64,000 nt of DNA from Vitis vinifera (taxonomy: Eukaryota > Streptophyta > Magnoliopsida > Vitales > Vitaceae). A program made the position numbers and the translations under genes. The notes beneath the pieces are model-generated. The model searched no databases, was not told the DNA's origin, and saw only the letters and a program-made list of their open reading frames with translations. Shown here piece by piece: positions 49,796-61,701 of this stretch. The DNA lies in assembly GCF_030704535.1 (NCBI RefSeq), contig NC_081822.1, forward strand, positions 28,913,001 through 28,977,000, given 5' to 3'. Within the stretch, counting starts at the first letter, position 1. Every line of letters starts with the position of its first letter.

Positions 49796-52700
49796 CTAAG
49801 TGGAAGCTAGCCACTCTAGAAAGCCTAGAAGGGAGAGAGAGTTATCTTCAATATCCAATCTAGCCCAACCCCACAAATTATAAACAAAAAAATTCTTTAG
49901 CTTCTGTATATGTAGCACACCCCCCTTAAAGGCTAATCTATTCCTCTCTTTCCAAACCGTCCAAAATATACATAACGGGATGGCCTTCCAAATCTTTTTC
50001 CTTTTTTTTCCCACCAAATGACCTCTCTAGCTAAATAAGACCTCCTTTACAGATTCTGGAAAGACCCACTTAACACCTACAAGCCCAAGGACTAACTCCC
50101 AAAGGGCTCTAGCCACTATACAGTGAATAGGGACATGATTTACAGATTCTTCTGCACAACCACACAAAAAACAGCAATTAGGGAATTGTCATCCTCTTCT
50201 CTGAAGTCTGTCAAACGTTAACACCTTCCCTCATGTAGCCTCCCACGCAAAGAAAGCGACTTTGGTAAGAACACTATCCACCCAAATGCATTTTTCCGGA
50301 AAAACGGTGTCCATAGGATTGACTAAGCAGCTGTACGCTTCCTTTACTTTAAATTTACTGTTTTTTCCTCCCTTCCAAGAGACCGAATCTTCCTCCAAAG
50401 AAGGCCTAAGCCCTCTCAGCTTAAGGAGCAGATCTCCTACCATGCCCACCTCCCAGTCATTAAAATTCCTCAAAAATCTTAGATTCCAACCTCCTTGATC
50501 CGAATTCTGATCCCACATCTCCTCCACCGTAGCATTCCTATTAGCAGCCAAGGCAAAGAGGTGTGGGAAAGTTTGGGACAGCCCTGTACCCGCACACCAC
50601 ACATCAGTCCAGAATCTGATTTTAGTGCCCTTCCTACCATAAACTTTATATTATCCCAGCACCAATCAGTCTCCTTCATGATCTCCTTCCACACCCCTAC
50701 ACCAAACGCCCCATTAGGCTTTTTAGACTTCCATCCATCATCTTCTTGCCCAAACTTTGCCACAATCACCTGCTTCCAAAGATTCTCTCTTTCACAAGCA
50801 AACCTCCATATCCATTTACCAAGCAAAGCTCTGTTCAAGAGGCCAAGCTTTCTCAAACCAAGCCCACCCCTCTCTTTGTCCCCACACACTATCTCCCATT
50901 TCACTAGGTGAATTTTCCTCTCCATATTTCCCCCTCCCCATAGGAAGTCTCTTTGCAATTTTTCTAGCCTTCTAACCACAATCTTCGGCATCCGGAAAAG
51001 AGACATTTGATAAATGGGTATGCTGGCCAAGTGCTTTTAATAAGAGTGATTCTGCCACCTTTGGAGATAAATTGCCTTTTCCATCGCGCAAGTCTTCTCC
51101 TTACTCTTTCTTCCACTCCATCCCACACCGAGGAGGCCTTGTTAGGAGCCCCTAAGGGTAGGCCCAAATACTGGGACGGCAAAGATCCCACCCTACATCC
51201 TATTTCCACTGCCAACTCCTCAATATCCTCCATCTCACCCACCGGGATGATTTCACTTTTGCCCAGATTAATCTTTAGCCCCGAAGCAGCTTCAAACCAA
51301 AAGAGGATCCAACTTAAATGACTTAGATGGTCCTTATTAGCCTCACAGAAAACAATTGTATCATCTGCAAAAAATAAATGAGAGATGTTCAAAGCAGTCC
51401 TTCCACCCTCCCGAATGTTACACCCTGACAGGAATCCCCCTTCAACAGCCCTCCTAATAAGAGCCCCCAACACTTCCATTCCCATTACGAAGAGGTAAGG
51501 AGATAGGGGATCTCCTTGACGAAGCCCCTTAGAACTCGGGAAAAAGCCAGTAGGAACCCCATTCACTAAGATTGAAAATTTTGCTGAAGATATGCAACTC
51601 CACATCCAACGCAGCCATTTTGGCCCAAAACCCAATTTTTGTAGAACCTTCATTAAGAACTGCCAATTCATGTTGTCATAAGCTTTCTCAATGTCCAATT
51701 TGCAAATGACCCCCTTCTCTTTTCTTTTGTGCCACAAATCTATCACCTTATTTGCAATTAGGGAGGCGTCAAGAATCTGTTTGCCCATCACAAAAGCATT
51801 TTGAGCAGGGGACACCACCTTCCCAATCACTTTTTTCAACCTATTAGCTAGGACTTTAGCCAGTAATTTATACAACCCCCCCAAGAGACTAATAGGTCTA
51901 AAGTCCCCAATATCTTCCGGCCCACCTTTCTTAGGGATTAGGACCAAGAATGTATTATTTAGGCTCTTGAGAAAAGTGTTTTGCTCATGGAACTCCTTAA
52001 ACATTGCCAAGATCTCTTCTTTAACAAAACCCCAACAACTTTGCCAAAAGGCTACTGTAAAACCATCCGGCCCCGGGGCTTTATCCCCATTCATCTCCAT
52101 CAATGCTGAATGTACCTCCGCCTCAGAAAAAGGGGTTTCCAAATTTTCTGCTTCTTGGTGGCTAATCTGATCTAAACGCAACCCCCCAATGTCAACCTGC
52201 CACCCCGACCCTTCTGAAAGCATCTGCTGGTAGGCATTTGCAATTCCTTCCCTTACTTCCTGCTCCTCAGAAAGACACACCCCATCAATCTTAATTTTGT
52301 CCAAATAATTATTTCTGTGCTTTGCATTTGCCATACGGTGGAAATAGCCCGTATTTCTGTCCCCTTCGCTTAGCCAGATCTCCCTTGATGATTGTCTCCA
52401 ATGAGTTTCTTCCAAAAGAACCCATTTTTTTATAGTTTTCCTTGGCCTTCTTTTTTAATTCCGTTTCCTCCACTGACAGAATTCTGTCACTTTCCACAAG
52501 GTCCCAGAATTCCACTTGTTGCAAAGCTGCTGCTTTATTACACCCCAGATTCTTGAACACCTCCTTGTTCCAGACTTTCAGTTCCTGTTTAATTTCCTTC
52601 AGCTTTGTAGGTAGTCTAAAACTAGCACTACCTCTCACCTCAATCTCCCACCACCAGCTTCTAATCAAATCTTGGAAGCCCTCCACCTTAAGCCACATGT

Positions 52701-53442
52701 TCTCAAATCTAAAGGGAGAGGGACCTCTTCTCAGACCACCACCCTCTAATAAAACAGGAAAGTGATCAGATAGAGGCCGAGGTAGTCTCCTCTGAAGAAC
52801 GCCACTGAACTGATCTAGCCAACTAGTGTTCACCAAGAACCTATCCAATCTAGCCCAAGACTGATTGTTAGGACCCCCACTCCAAGTAAACACTCCCCCT
52901 TGTAGAGGAATATCCATCAGCCCAACTTCATCAACAATCTGAGCAAATCTCCTCATAGCTGAGGTTATTCTTCCTTGCCTGCTCCTTTCTCTTTGGAACA
53001 GGGTGATGTTATAGTCTCCCCCAACACACCACGGGTCTTCCCAGAGCCCTCTGATCGCCCCAATCTCTTCCCACAAGCACTCCCGTTCCTCTTTAGTGAA
53101 AGGTCCATAAACTCCCGTGAATACCCAAACAGTTCCATTTTCTACATTTCTGAATCTGCAAGATAAGGAGAATTGGCCCTCCCCCCACTCCAAAATCTCC
53201 AAGGTCCTTTTATCCCAACATATCAGAATACCTCCCGCAGTCCTACTAGCGTCCAGGGCCCTCCAATCTAAGAATCTCCTCGAACCTAAGCTTCTCACCA
53301 CACCCTCTGACATTTGTTGGATTTTTGTTTCCTGGATACACATCAGATCCACCCTCTGATTCCTTATGAAAGTCTTAATGATTTTTCTTTTCACTTTTTC
53401 GTTCGCTCCCCTCACATTCCAACTTAGCAATTTTAACTTCAT
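49796..53442 (-). pseudogene. LINE ORF2: endonuclease-reverse transcriptase, broken
   Basis: Starts MKLKLLSWNVRGANEK at 53442 and carries an AP-type endonuclease (MCIQETK, VGGDYNITLF, LSDHFPVLL). The reverse transcriptase follows with FRPISLLGGLYKLLAKVLAN, KLDIEKAYDNMNW, GLRQGDPLSPYLF and catalytic FFADDTIVF. The end has a zf-RVT-type region (WEAT, then CCFLCGCAEESVNH) and finishes GFLEWLAST at 49796. Breaks: one extra A in the run at 52425-52431, one base lost at about 51034, one base lost at about 50615, and stops at about 50231, 50188 and 50030, each at a position where the family normally has Trp. Between breaks the text is well kept, so decay is moderate. Confidence 0.93.
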
Positions 53443-53444
53443 TA
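53440..53444 (-). promoter_or_regulatory. TAATG stop-start overlap between LINE ORF1 and ORF2
   Basis: The ORF1 stop TAA (53444-53442) shares its last A with the ORF2 start ATG (53442-53440). A UAAUG overlap is known to couple translation of ORF2 to ORF1 in the silkworm non-LTR element SART1; use here is inferred from the same arrangement. An upstream in-frame ATG at 53463 exists but lies inside ORF1. Confidence 0.65.
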
Positions 53445-55785
53445 AACCACTGTAATTTGACACCCTTTACCCTGTGAGGGGTCTCTCTGCTTCCTTCCCT
53501 TCTCATAATTCACTGAACACTCCAACCTCTTTAGTTCTCTTTCAAACTTTGACTTTTCTAGCAACACCTTCCCATGAATTCTCTCCCTTCTTTTCCTGAT
53601 TTTAATAAAAAAATCCAGGATTTCCTTTTCTAATCCCTCAGTCGAAAATCCCAAAAAGAGACTGAATTTTGCCAGGTCGCTTTCCTCCCATCTATCCTCC
53701 TTCTCACCTCTAAGAGCTTGAGGATTATTCAAGCCTGAGCCCCACTCCCCACCCCTAACCTTATCGCTGCCACCATTAGTCTCTACCAAATCCCAACAAT
53801 CGTTTTCGTTCTCCTCTGTTTCGTCTCCCGATAAAACACACAAGGGAACCTCAAACTGAGGCCCCTCCCCAACAGATCTTGAACGATCGTAATGCTCCCC
53901 CTCCGGAGCCCGATCAAAAAGAAAGGGAATAAGATGAGAAGACCCAGGAACCCTTTCACCCTTCCACAATGAGACAGACCCATACCTCAGAGCTTCCTCA
54001 ACTAGCGTCGAGTCTGTCGCCGAGTGCAAGATCTTCATATTTTGCTTCCTCACGTCCTCTGTCACCCAGTATTTGAAGATTTCTTCCTCCGTGTTGCTTT
54101 TGCTATTGGAAGAAGGAATGGCCAGCGAGCTCACCTTCATCTGATGGCCTTTGTTAGTGCCTTGGAGCATTGACTTACTTGGGCTGTCATCCAGATCCAT
54201 TACCCCGTCGCGCGATGGGCTTTCCTTCTCGGCGGTCCACCATTTTCTCGACGGCCCAGCCTCATGCCCAGCTTCTTCACCCATCACTTCTTTTAGTTTT
54301 AAATTTAGGCCCACTGTCGTCCCTTGAGTGTACAGCCCATCCCTCCTCTTTTTTCCTTTTAAGCCCACCTCTAGGCCTAACGATGAAGGCCCAAGATCCA
54401 CAACTTCCATGGATGGACGGGCCCCCGATCTGCCTTGCGCCCGTTTGGCTAGCTCCCTGCCCAACTCTCCCTCCTTATCCCCCATCCTTTCTTCTGACAG
54501 GAACAACTCCTCGAGCCTAGCGTTTTCCAACTCTTTCTCCACTCGCGTGTCAGCGCGTGAACCACCATCACCCCTAACCTCTCCTCTTGTTCTCTCATAC
54601 TCTTCACGCCTGTTTTCCTGAGCCTTTCTCAGAGCCGGTTTTAGCTCCCACCAGAGGGCAAGAGAGTACACCTTCTCCTCAACTGCAATCTCCATCACCC
54701 TTGGCAGGTCTTCCCCCTCTGTTCTGATCAATATCCGAGCCCATTGAAGCTCCTGCAGCTTTTCCGTCCGAGGGTCCATTGCTATAAATCCGCCACACTC
54801 CTCCCCCACTCTTCTCAAAATGTTCGGGTTCCATAGCGATAATGGAAGCCCTACAATCCTGACCCAAATTTCCTTTGTAATCTCCCCCTCTTCTAAGCAG
54901 CCGATCCTAGGGTTCCATTTCTCTAATCCCAAATGAATCCCACCAATCGATCATTTCCCAAAGGACATTACCCAAGTGGCTTCTTCCATAAGCCCAAACT
55001 CTAGCAAAACCTTGTTCTCTTCCAGCCTTGCCATCCCTAGATTGCCTTTCAGACCCCAAATCTTTGCCAGCGATCGCCCCAAGGTCTCCAGGTCCTCTCC
55101 TCCTACTGAACTAGGGTCCCAACTCCCAATAATACAGTGATCTAATTTTCACAAGTTGTTTTGGATTTCCTCCTTTCTTACTTCCATTCTAACTAAATTT
55201 TTGTCTTTGTTCTTCTGTCTCTTCACCACTTCTGCGTATGATCTTTCCAAAACAAGTTTCCCCCCACCCCACTCTGACTGCTTGTGCTCCTTCCTTCCCA
55301 TGAAACCTCCCATTTGCTGTAGTTTCTCCGCCATGGTCACCCATCCCTCTTTTTCCCCCCTACCTTTCGGGATAATAATACTATGTCGTTTCTTCTCCAG
55401 ATCGACCACCCCCAGCCTGAGAAAAAGCCCCGCTTTGTTCTCATTACGCACCAGGGAGTAGGATCTCCCACTTTCTTTCCACTCCCTTTCCCATTTTCCT
55501 CCTTTCCCGTCCTTAATACAATGGTCTAGACTCTCCAAGAGAAACCCTAGACTCGCCGATCCCAGTCTAACCCAAGAAGAGATCCCTTTCTTTTTCTCCC
55601 AGATCGCGACTTGTATTTTTCCCCTTTTCTCTTCTGCATCGATCTCGAAAGTCTTGGATTCCACGACGAAACTATTCCTCTCCCTTTTCCTTCGCTTCGT
55701 CGCACTCTCATCTTCCTCATCACCTCCGCTCTCTCTCTCTCTCTCTCTCTCGCTCGCTTTCTCCCATCTAAAAAGCAACCCCCCC
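53442..55785 (-). pseudogene. LINE ORF1: DUF4283-like nucleic-acid-binding protein, broken by two stops
   Basis: One continuous frame of about 780 codons on the minus strand, interrupted by TGA at 55151-55149 and at about 54954-54952. The middle reads WNPRIGCLEEGEITKEIWVRIVGLPLSLW and CGGFIAMDPRTEKL, the DUF4283-type region of plant LINE/retroelement gag-like proteins. The N-terminal part is Lys/Glu/Arg-rich (with KRRKRER); the C-terminal half is Ser/Glu-rich and low in conservation. I see no CCHC zinc knuckle. Its first codons contain no good in-frame ATG after a (GA)n tract, so the true start is uncertain. Confidence 0.82.
55729..55752. repeat. (CT)n microsatellite at the LINE 5' end
   Basis: About ten CT units, giving Glu-Arg repeats in the minus frame of ORF1. 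Confidence 0.9.
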
Positions 55786-55803
55786 AAACCAACATTGTTT
55801 AAT
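55786..55803. repeat. Target-site duplication of LINE (5' side)
   Basis: AAACCAACATTGTTTAAT, identical to 49652-49669. Confidence 0.93.
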
Positions 55804-58800
55804 GTTGGTTTGGTTTAGTTAAATGATTTGTTGGATTCAAATTAATTTAGATTTTAAATCCAATTGGTATAGCTTTTATCAATTTGGAGATAATGAAACA
55901 AAAATTCAAATCAATTAAGTCAATTTTTAAAATTCCCAAATCGAATTGATCTTAATGGTTTTTTTAAAACCAAACCAATTTGCTTGAATTTATTGGAAAT
56001 TTTAACAATCCTAAGGACATAAGGCTTCTATTTAAGGTCCATTTTTCCATACTGTTGTTTAGTCAATTCCTTCCTTCTACCTTATTTTGATTTTGTGCTT
56101 GAACTATATTTAGGGGAGTATTCAAATAACTGTGAGTTGTGTGGAAACCCCAACTATGAGTTTTATGTGAATACTCTTATCATGTGAATGCTTTTATAAT
56201 TATTTACCATATAAGTAATCTCTTCCCTACGTTCTATATAACTAATGACTTGGGGAAACATGAGATATAGTCAACTAATTTAATTTTTGTCAAGATGCAG
56301 AGTTAGAAATGATGTTTAGAGAACAACATGATGCTATTAATTCATAATTTTGATTTATGAAATATGAGCATGCCATGACTATCCTAATGGTTCCATCATA
56401 CATGTACTCATGTTTCCTCTATCGTTGTAATTTTTCTTTTCTCAAGCAAAACCTAGCCTTTAGGAAGCTTCAAGTTGAGGATCAGCAGTTCCATAACAAG
56501 CCCCTAAAACTATTGTGTCTTTGCCTCTAGACATGGAGTCCATTTGTCTTTTCTTCTACTAGACATAAAACTTGGGTTGTATTAGAGCCATAAGGCTTAA
56601 TCTCTTAGTCTTTTTGTTTTCATTAGTTTGGAACTTTTTTGTTGTTTTCTAAACTTTCTTTCCATTATTTTTCATATTTTATTAAACATTTGATGTTGAG
56701 CTAGTGGCTACACAATTGGTCTCAATCTCATGCGATCCCATTATCTTTGTAGCCCATCCTCAAGGTTAGGGTTGCCACACTTGAACCTTGTTAAAATAAA
56801 TCCTTTTGGTAACCCAATTCCATTTACGGTTAATCAACAAGTTATATTAGTATGCTATGTTAATTAACAAGTTAACACTCACTTGCCATTTGGTATGTTG
56901 TGTGGGATATTTAGACTATCTTTGGGAAATATTAGAACCTAGCTAATGCAAATGAAATACATGGTCAAGTTAATGATGCTATAAAGAAATTGTTCCCCAA
57001 CCCCCTCCCCACCCCCAAAATAATAATAATAATTGTAAGTAGATCAATGGGTTAGTTGGATTAGTCCAAGTAAAAATGTCCTACTCTTACAAGCTAGTAA
57101 ATATAAGACATAAAAACTTAGTAAAAAAAAAAAATTGGCCTTTCTATAATTTTAGTATTGCTAATAAAATTAAATGTAAAATACATACCTTCTTCCGACT
57201 CCGCTCATGCTATTGTACTTTCCAAAAAAACAAACCTAAACAATAAAAAAAATATATATGTTTTATCTTATTTAGGATAACAATGATTTGTAGCATCACC
57301 ATATTGAAGGAATTACTTAATTTCTTAGGATGTTTGACATAATTGCTTTGTTGTCATGCCTCTTCTTGACGAACAAATGATTATGTCTTTTATCTTGTTA
57401 TACTAGTATCATTATACTCCTTTTACATCATACTTCTATAGCATGAAGTAAATTGACTTATTCAACTACTTGTTCCTGACACTAAAAGGGAAAATATACC
57501 ACCTTATCAAATGCAAAGTAATGAATTATGAAATATAAAATTTTTTTATGCATTGAAGAAGAAATGACAATAGACTCAACTTGGTAAGGTCCTTCTTCCA
57601 AGTAACAATTCAAATAAGTCATCTAGCCCAGAAACACTAACATCATCTTCTAGCAAAGTACATATTTCCTCTAGTGCATTACAACCCCAAAGATAGATGT
57701 CGACTAGATATTAGAGTTAGAAATTCAAGTCGCAATCCACACATTTTTAGAGGATCTTAGCAAGTTCATGAAATAAAAAAATGATAGATGTCTCATCATT
57801 TCTAGAAGTAGAATTTGAAAGGAAAAGAATCCATACCTCTAGATGAAGGTGACATGTTCTTATCCGTAGCATTTCCAGACAAGATGCTATTCATGAAAGA
57901 ATTATCACCTAAAACACTAACACAAAGAAGAGTCAAATTTGGAAATGAAAATTTTATCAACAACCATAATTTCAATTTCATTGTCATATTGTAGGGACTT
58001 TTGAATATATATCAAAATCATAACATCAAATCTTGTATTAAACAATGTTTAAAAAAGGTTGAGAAATGACACATCCATCTCCCTGACCAACTTAAAGGTT
58101 AAAGGACTTAGTCGTATATATCCAAATGGAAGATATAGCAAATAATTGTCCCAAGCACATTAGATAGGCATGTTACTTGGAAACCTTAGGATTTTTCTTC
58201 GGAAAATCTACTAAAATTTATAAGGCCCAAAACATATTGAGAACTTTCAAACTCTATTTTAAGGGAAAAAAATTGGATTTAGGAAATAAAGGTAAAAATA
58301 GTCAATTTGAGCTTTTGATTAATCAAAGCTTAGTCTTGACTGGTGAATTTGTTGTTATATCTTCAAAACACAAATACTCAATTAATCAAAGATGAAACTT
58401 CTTGCTTGATTGATATGCATTTCTTCATAATCAATATCTAAGTTTTAGAATACCATTTAAAAAAGTCTTATTTCCAAATTAAGAGTTCATTTTAAGGCTG
58501 CTTTCTATTAGTCTGAACTTCCTTAAAAACTAAAAAGAAGAAATAGTAAACACTTTCCAAGGAATATTTTGGGAAGATCAAGTACATCTATGTTTAAATC
58601 TCTTACCCTTATTTCTTAAACTGAGTCATCACATTAAAGAATGCCTCCCAAGAGGCTAGGCTTCACTAAGGAATATGGGGGCAAGTCTTGGGTTTTCCCT
58701 TTTTTTCGGCTCTGCCCTTGTAGGATAACACTTTCCCACCACCAGACCAAACCCAAGGCGACTTAGGGTCTGGACTTCATCCCCATCTATTAAAAAAACT

Positions 58801-60700
58801 AGAATCTTGCTGCTACATTGTCCCACCTCAAATATGATCTAGGTTATGCCAAGATGCATGGACCTAGGCCATTCCCTTTTTTATTCACCACAGGTACATC
58901 ACACAAAAAGAAATTATAAGAAAAAATGAAAAGCAATTTTAGAGATATATCAATCCCTATGTTCTAAAGCAATGACATTTGCAAATCTAAAGCAATGACA
59001 TTTGCAAATTGGATGTGGAAGAAAATCAAAGAAAATTAAGCACATTAAAAACAAATCCACTAAAAAAACAAAGAAGAAAGAAATGAAATCCCGTTAAAAC
59101 CAAATTTACCAAAAATAAAAGAACTCAAATCTTGTGAAAGGTTATGAACTTCAAGCTACCAAGATCAATGAAATCTAGATGAGGAAATATATCAAAGAAA
59201 GCAATCATGCAAAAATGGAAATGAATTGAAGCATGAAAAATAGAAAATTCCATTACATAATGGATAAAAAAGGCAACATCAACAAAATCATGATATCGAA
59301 ACCTCTAAAGCCGAAAGAAAAATATATTTGGAAAAAAAAAAAAGGAAAAGATTATGAGAATACCAGGTCTGGCTGGTCTTTGAATGTCATCGAAGCAGTG
59401 AATCCTCCTAAAGATGAAGGGTGTAGAGGGAGAAACGAGGAGTTTTTCGAGAAAGGGAGAAAGTGAATTGTGACTCAAGAGATCAAATCAATGGCGGCAG
59501 AGGCTGGCTACGGAGGGATAACACATTTGGGAAATTAAGGGTTAGTGAGTTGGGAGGCAAATGGGTGTGGTTATGGAAAGAACTGAGTGTCGAACACGTC
59601 TTTGGAGGTTAGATCCACGTAAGAGATGCGCCCACATGTCCAATCCACTGTCAGATTTAAAATTTCAAGCTCCTACTATGCTGATATTATTTTGGGGGGT
59701 TGATATCTCTCTAATTTGGTAGGTATGTGCACAAAAAATAAATAAAGACAAATACCTCCTTAAACGCATACATTTAATTATCTTCTTTTATGGGAATGAG
59801 AATATGGAATGTGAAGTGAGCACAATCTCTAGTCTAAGAAAATAGTCCATGAATTTTCCTCGTGTAACAAATAAAATTTCTCTTCAAAAGTTATGAAGTT
59901 AAATTAAGAGTTCATTTATTTGGAGGATGTTGTAAGTGCAATCTCCGTTTTATTACCCTTTTTTTTTTATGAGAGCTTGAAGAAGTTTGATCTCAAATAA
60001 AGATTTTTGATGATGTGATTTTACGGCCACTTAGCTTGGACATTTGTTTTGAATCTTGAATTGATTTAAGTTTTGGTTTGAATCGAGCTTTGATTTGAGC
60101 TAAGTTTGATTGCAACTTGGGCCTTAATATGACTTAAACCTTGATTTATACAACATTGATTGAGAGATTTTTTTTTTTTTTTTTTTTTTTGGTAGATTTG
60201 AAGATGAAGCTTGAAAGTTAGAAAATTTTAAAGATTTTTATATTTCAAAGGAACTTTGAAGAAATTGAAGTTAATTTGAAGAAACTTTCGAGATAATTGA
60301 AAGATGATTTGAAGTTGTTTTTAAAGATACGGAGATGTTCTTAATCTACTTTCAAGAGTTTCTCTTCAACTCTAACTTAGGTCTTATAAATTGTCTTCTA
60401 AAACATGCTATAAATTAATAAGGATGCAAAAAGATGCAAAGGATTAGATATAATATGATTTAGGTGTCAATCTCTTTAAGGGTGATCATAATCATAATAA
60501 TAGTCCAAACGTTAACAAAACTATGATGGCCACACTTGCTTATATGATAAGTAGTGATGGGACGTAACAATTAATATGTTTAATACTTATTAATTTACAT
60601 CCTATCACTAGTGCCATCTAAAAAAATAAATAAATAAATCGTAGTAAAAGGAATATAGGAGGTGGCTAGTCCCAAAAAAAATGAAGTAAAATAAATAATT
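55804..60700. other. Duplicated non-coding segment right of the LINE
   Basis: Collinear with 15601-20700 of copy A. It lacks about 350 bp near 55983 and has about 155 extra bp at 56295-56449. A local 21-bp direct repeat (CTAAAGCAATGACATTTGCAA) at 58966 and 58988 is absent from A. No gene is called. Confidence 0.45.
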
Positions 60701-60870
60701 AAATGTAACAATTTTTTAATCCACTTAGTACTAGGAAGCCGGTGAACAGGTGGCAAATGATCCATTTTTATCTCAATACTACCAGAGCCAAATAATATCC
60801 TCCTCTACCTCAGTATTTTTGCCTTGAAAAACTAACTGCAACCTCCTCCCTTTGAAGAAATTAAACACAG

Positions 60871-61195
60871 GTATGGGGTTCATTTCCTTGGTTTTTTGTT
60901 TTTTTTTTTAATTCAATTTCCTCCCTTTAAAATTTTTTATTATTCACAATCCAATTTGAAGAATTGGGTCTTTTATTTGGCATATGGAATTTGGAAGACC
61001 CACTTAAATACATCGATTTGAGTCACAACATTTGAATGATCTTCTTCGGCAGAATTTTATGAAATGATGCTACTTCTGTTTTCTTTTTCTTTCTGATTAA
61101 AATTTCTCAAAAATATATCCTGAATTATACAGAAGTAATTAAGTGATATATTTCTCTATATATGGGATTGAAAAGTGCTTAGTCTTGTATTTTAG
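60871..61195 (+). other. Probable 5'-UTR intron of V-ATPase G gene, copy B
   Basis: Donor AAACACAG|GTATGG at 60871 and acceptor TATTTTAG ending 61195, as in copy A but shorter by about 134 bp, lost between two ACATT words, plus T-run differences. Confidence 0.55.
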
Positions 61196-61209
61196 GTAGC
61201 ATATTTTCC

Positions 61210-61701
61210 ATGGATTCCATGAAAGGACAAGGAGGCATCCAGATGCTGCTGACTGCAGAGCAGGAGGCCCGACAGATTATTTCCAGCGCTAAAAACTGTA
61301 AAACCCCAATCCTTACATATCTCTTTCCAAAATTACAGTACTCGTAATCCGAAATGATGCTATGATTGAACAATGTGTTTCAGTAAAGTTGACGAGGTTG
61401 AAACAAGCTAAAGAAGAAGCTGAGAGGGAAGTGAAACTCTACCACTCCAATATGGAAGCTGCCCACCAGAAGAAAATTTCTGAGGTATCAGCACAAATAT
61501 TGCCATTGCCAAAGGTTTTAGAATGACAAGGTCTCACTTCACTTTTGATTTATATAGACGAGTGGGAGCAGTGGGTCAAGTGTAAAACGGCTTGATGAAG
61601 AAACTGCAATGAGGATTCAAAGCTTGAAAGAGTCTGCTTCTAGGGTTTCATCAGATGTTGTTGCCATGCTCATCAAGCATGTCACAACGGTGAAAGCTTG
61701 A
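61210..61701 (+). CDS. V-type proton ATPase subunit G, copy B (110 aa)
   Basis: Exons 61210-61297, 61384-61484 and 61558-61701, identical in size and phase to copy A and again giving 110 residues. Exon 2 is identical to copy A; exons 1 and 3 together differ at seven bases, changing residues 26 (Ser), 71 (Ser), 107 (Thr) and 109 (Lys). The C-terminus HVTTVKA is closer than copy A to the usual plant HVTTVKN, while copy A keeps the more usual Asn at 71. The product would be a peripheral-stalk subunit of the V1 sector, pairing with subunit E. Nothing in the coding sequence suggests decay. Confidence 0.93.

Larger units (their letters stand above)
49670..55785 (-). mobile_element. LINE (non-LTR retrotransposon), near full length, 6.1 kb
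   Basis: Flanked by an 18-bp perfect target-site duplication. It lies on the minus strand with a short A-tail at its 3' end (plus-strand T-run from 49670) and a C/G-run at the 5' end (55779-55785). It has ORF1 (55785-53442) and ORF2 with endonuclease, reverse transcriptase and a C-terminal zinc-finger region (53442-49796), the plan of plant L1-type elements. Several stops and frameshifts make it non-functional. It interrupts copy B of the segmental duplication at a site uninterrupted in copy A. Confidence 0.95.

Noticed and set aside
54170..54621. Plus-strand Pro/Ser-rich frames over the LINE
   Set aside because: Antisense shadows of ORF1.
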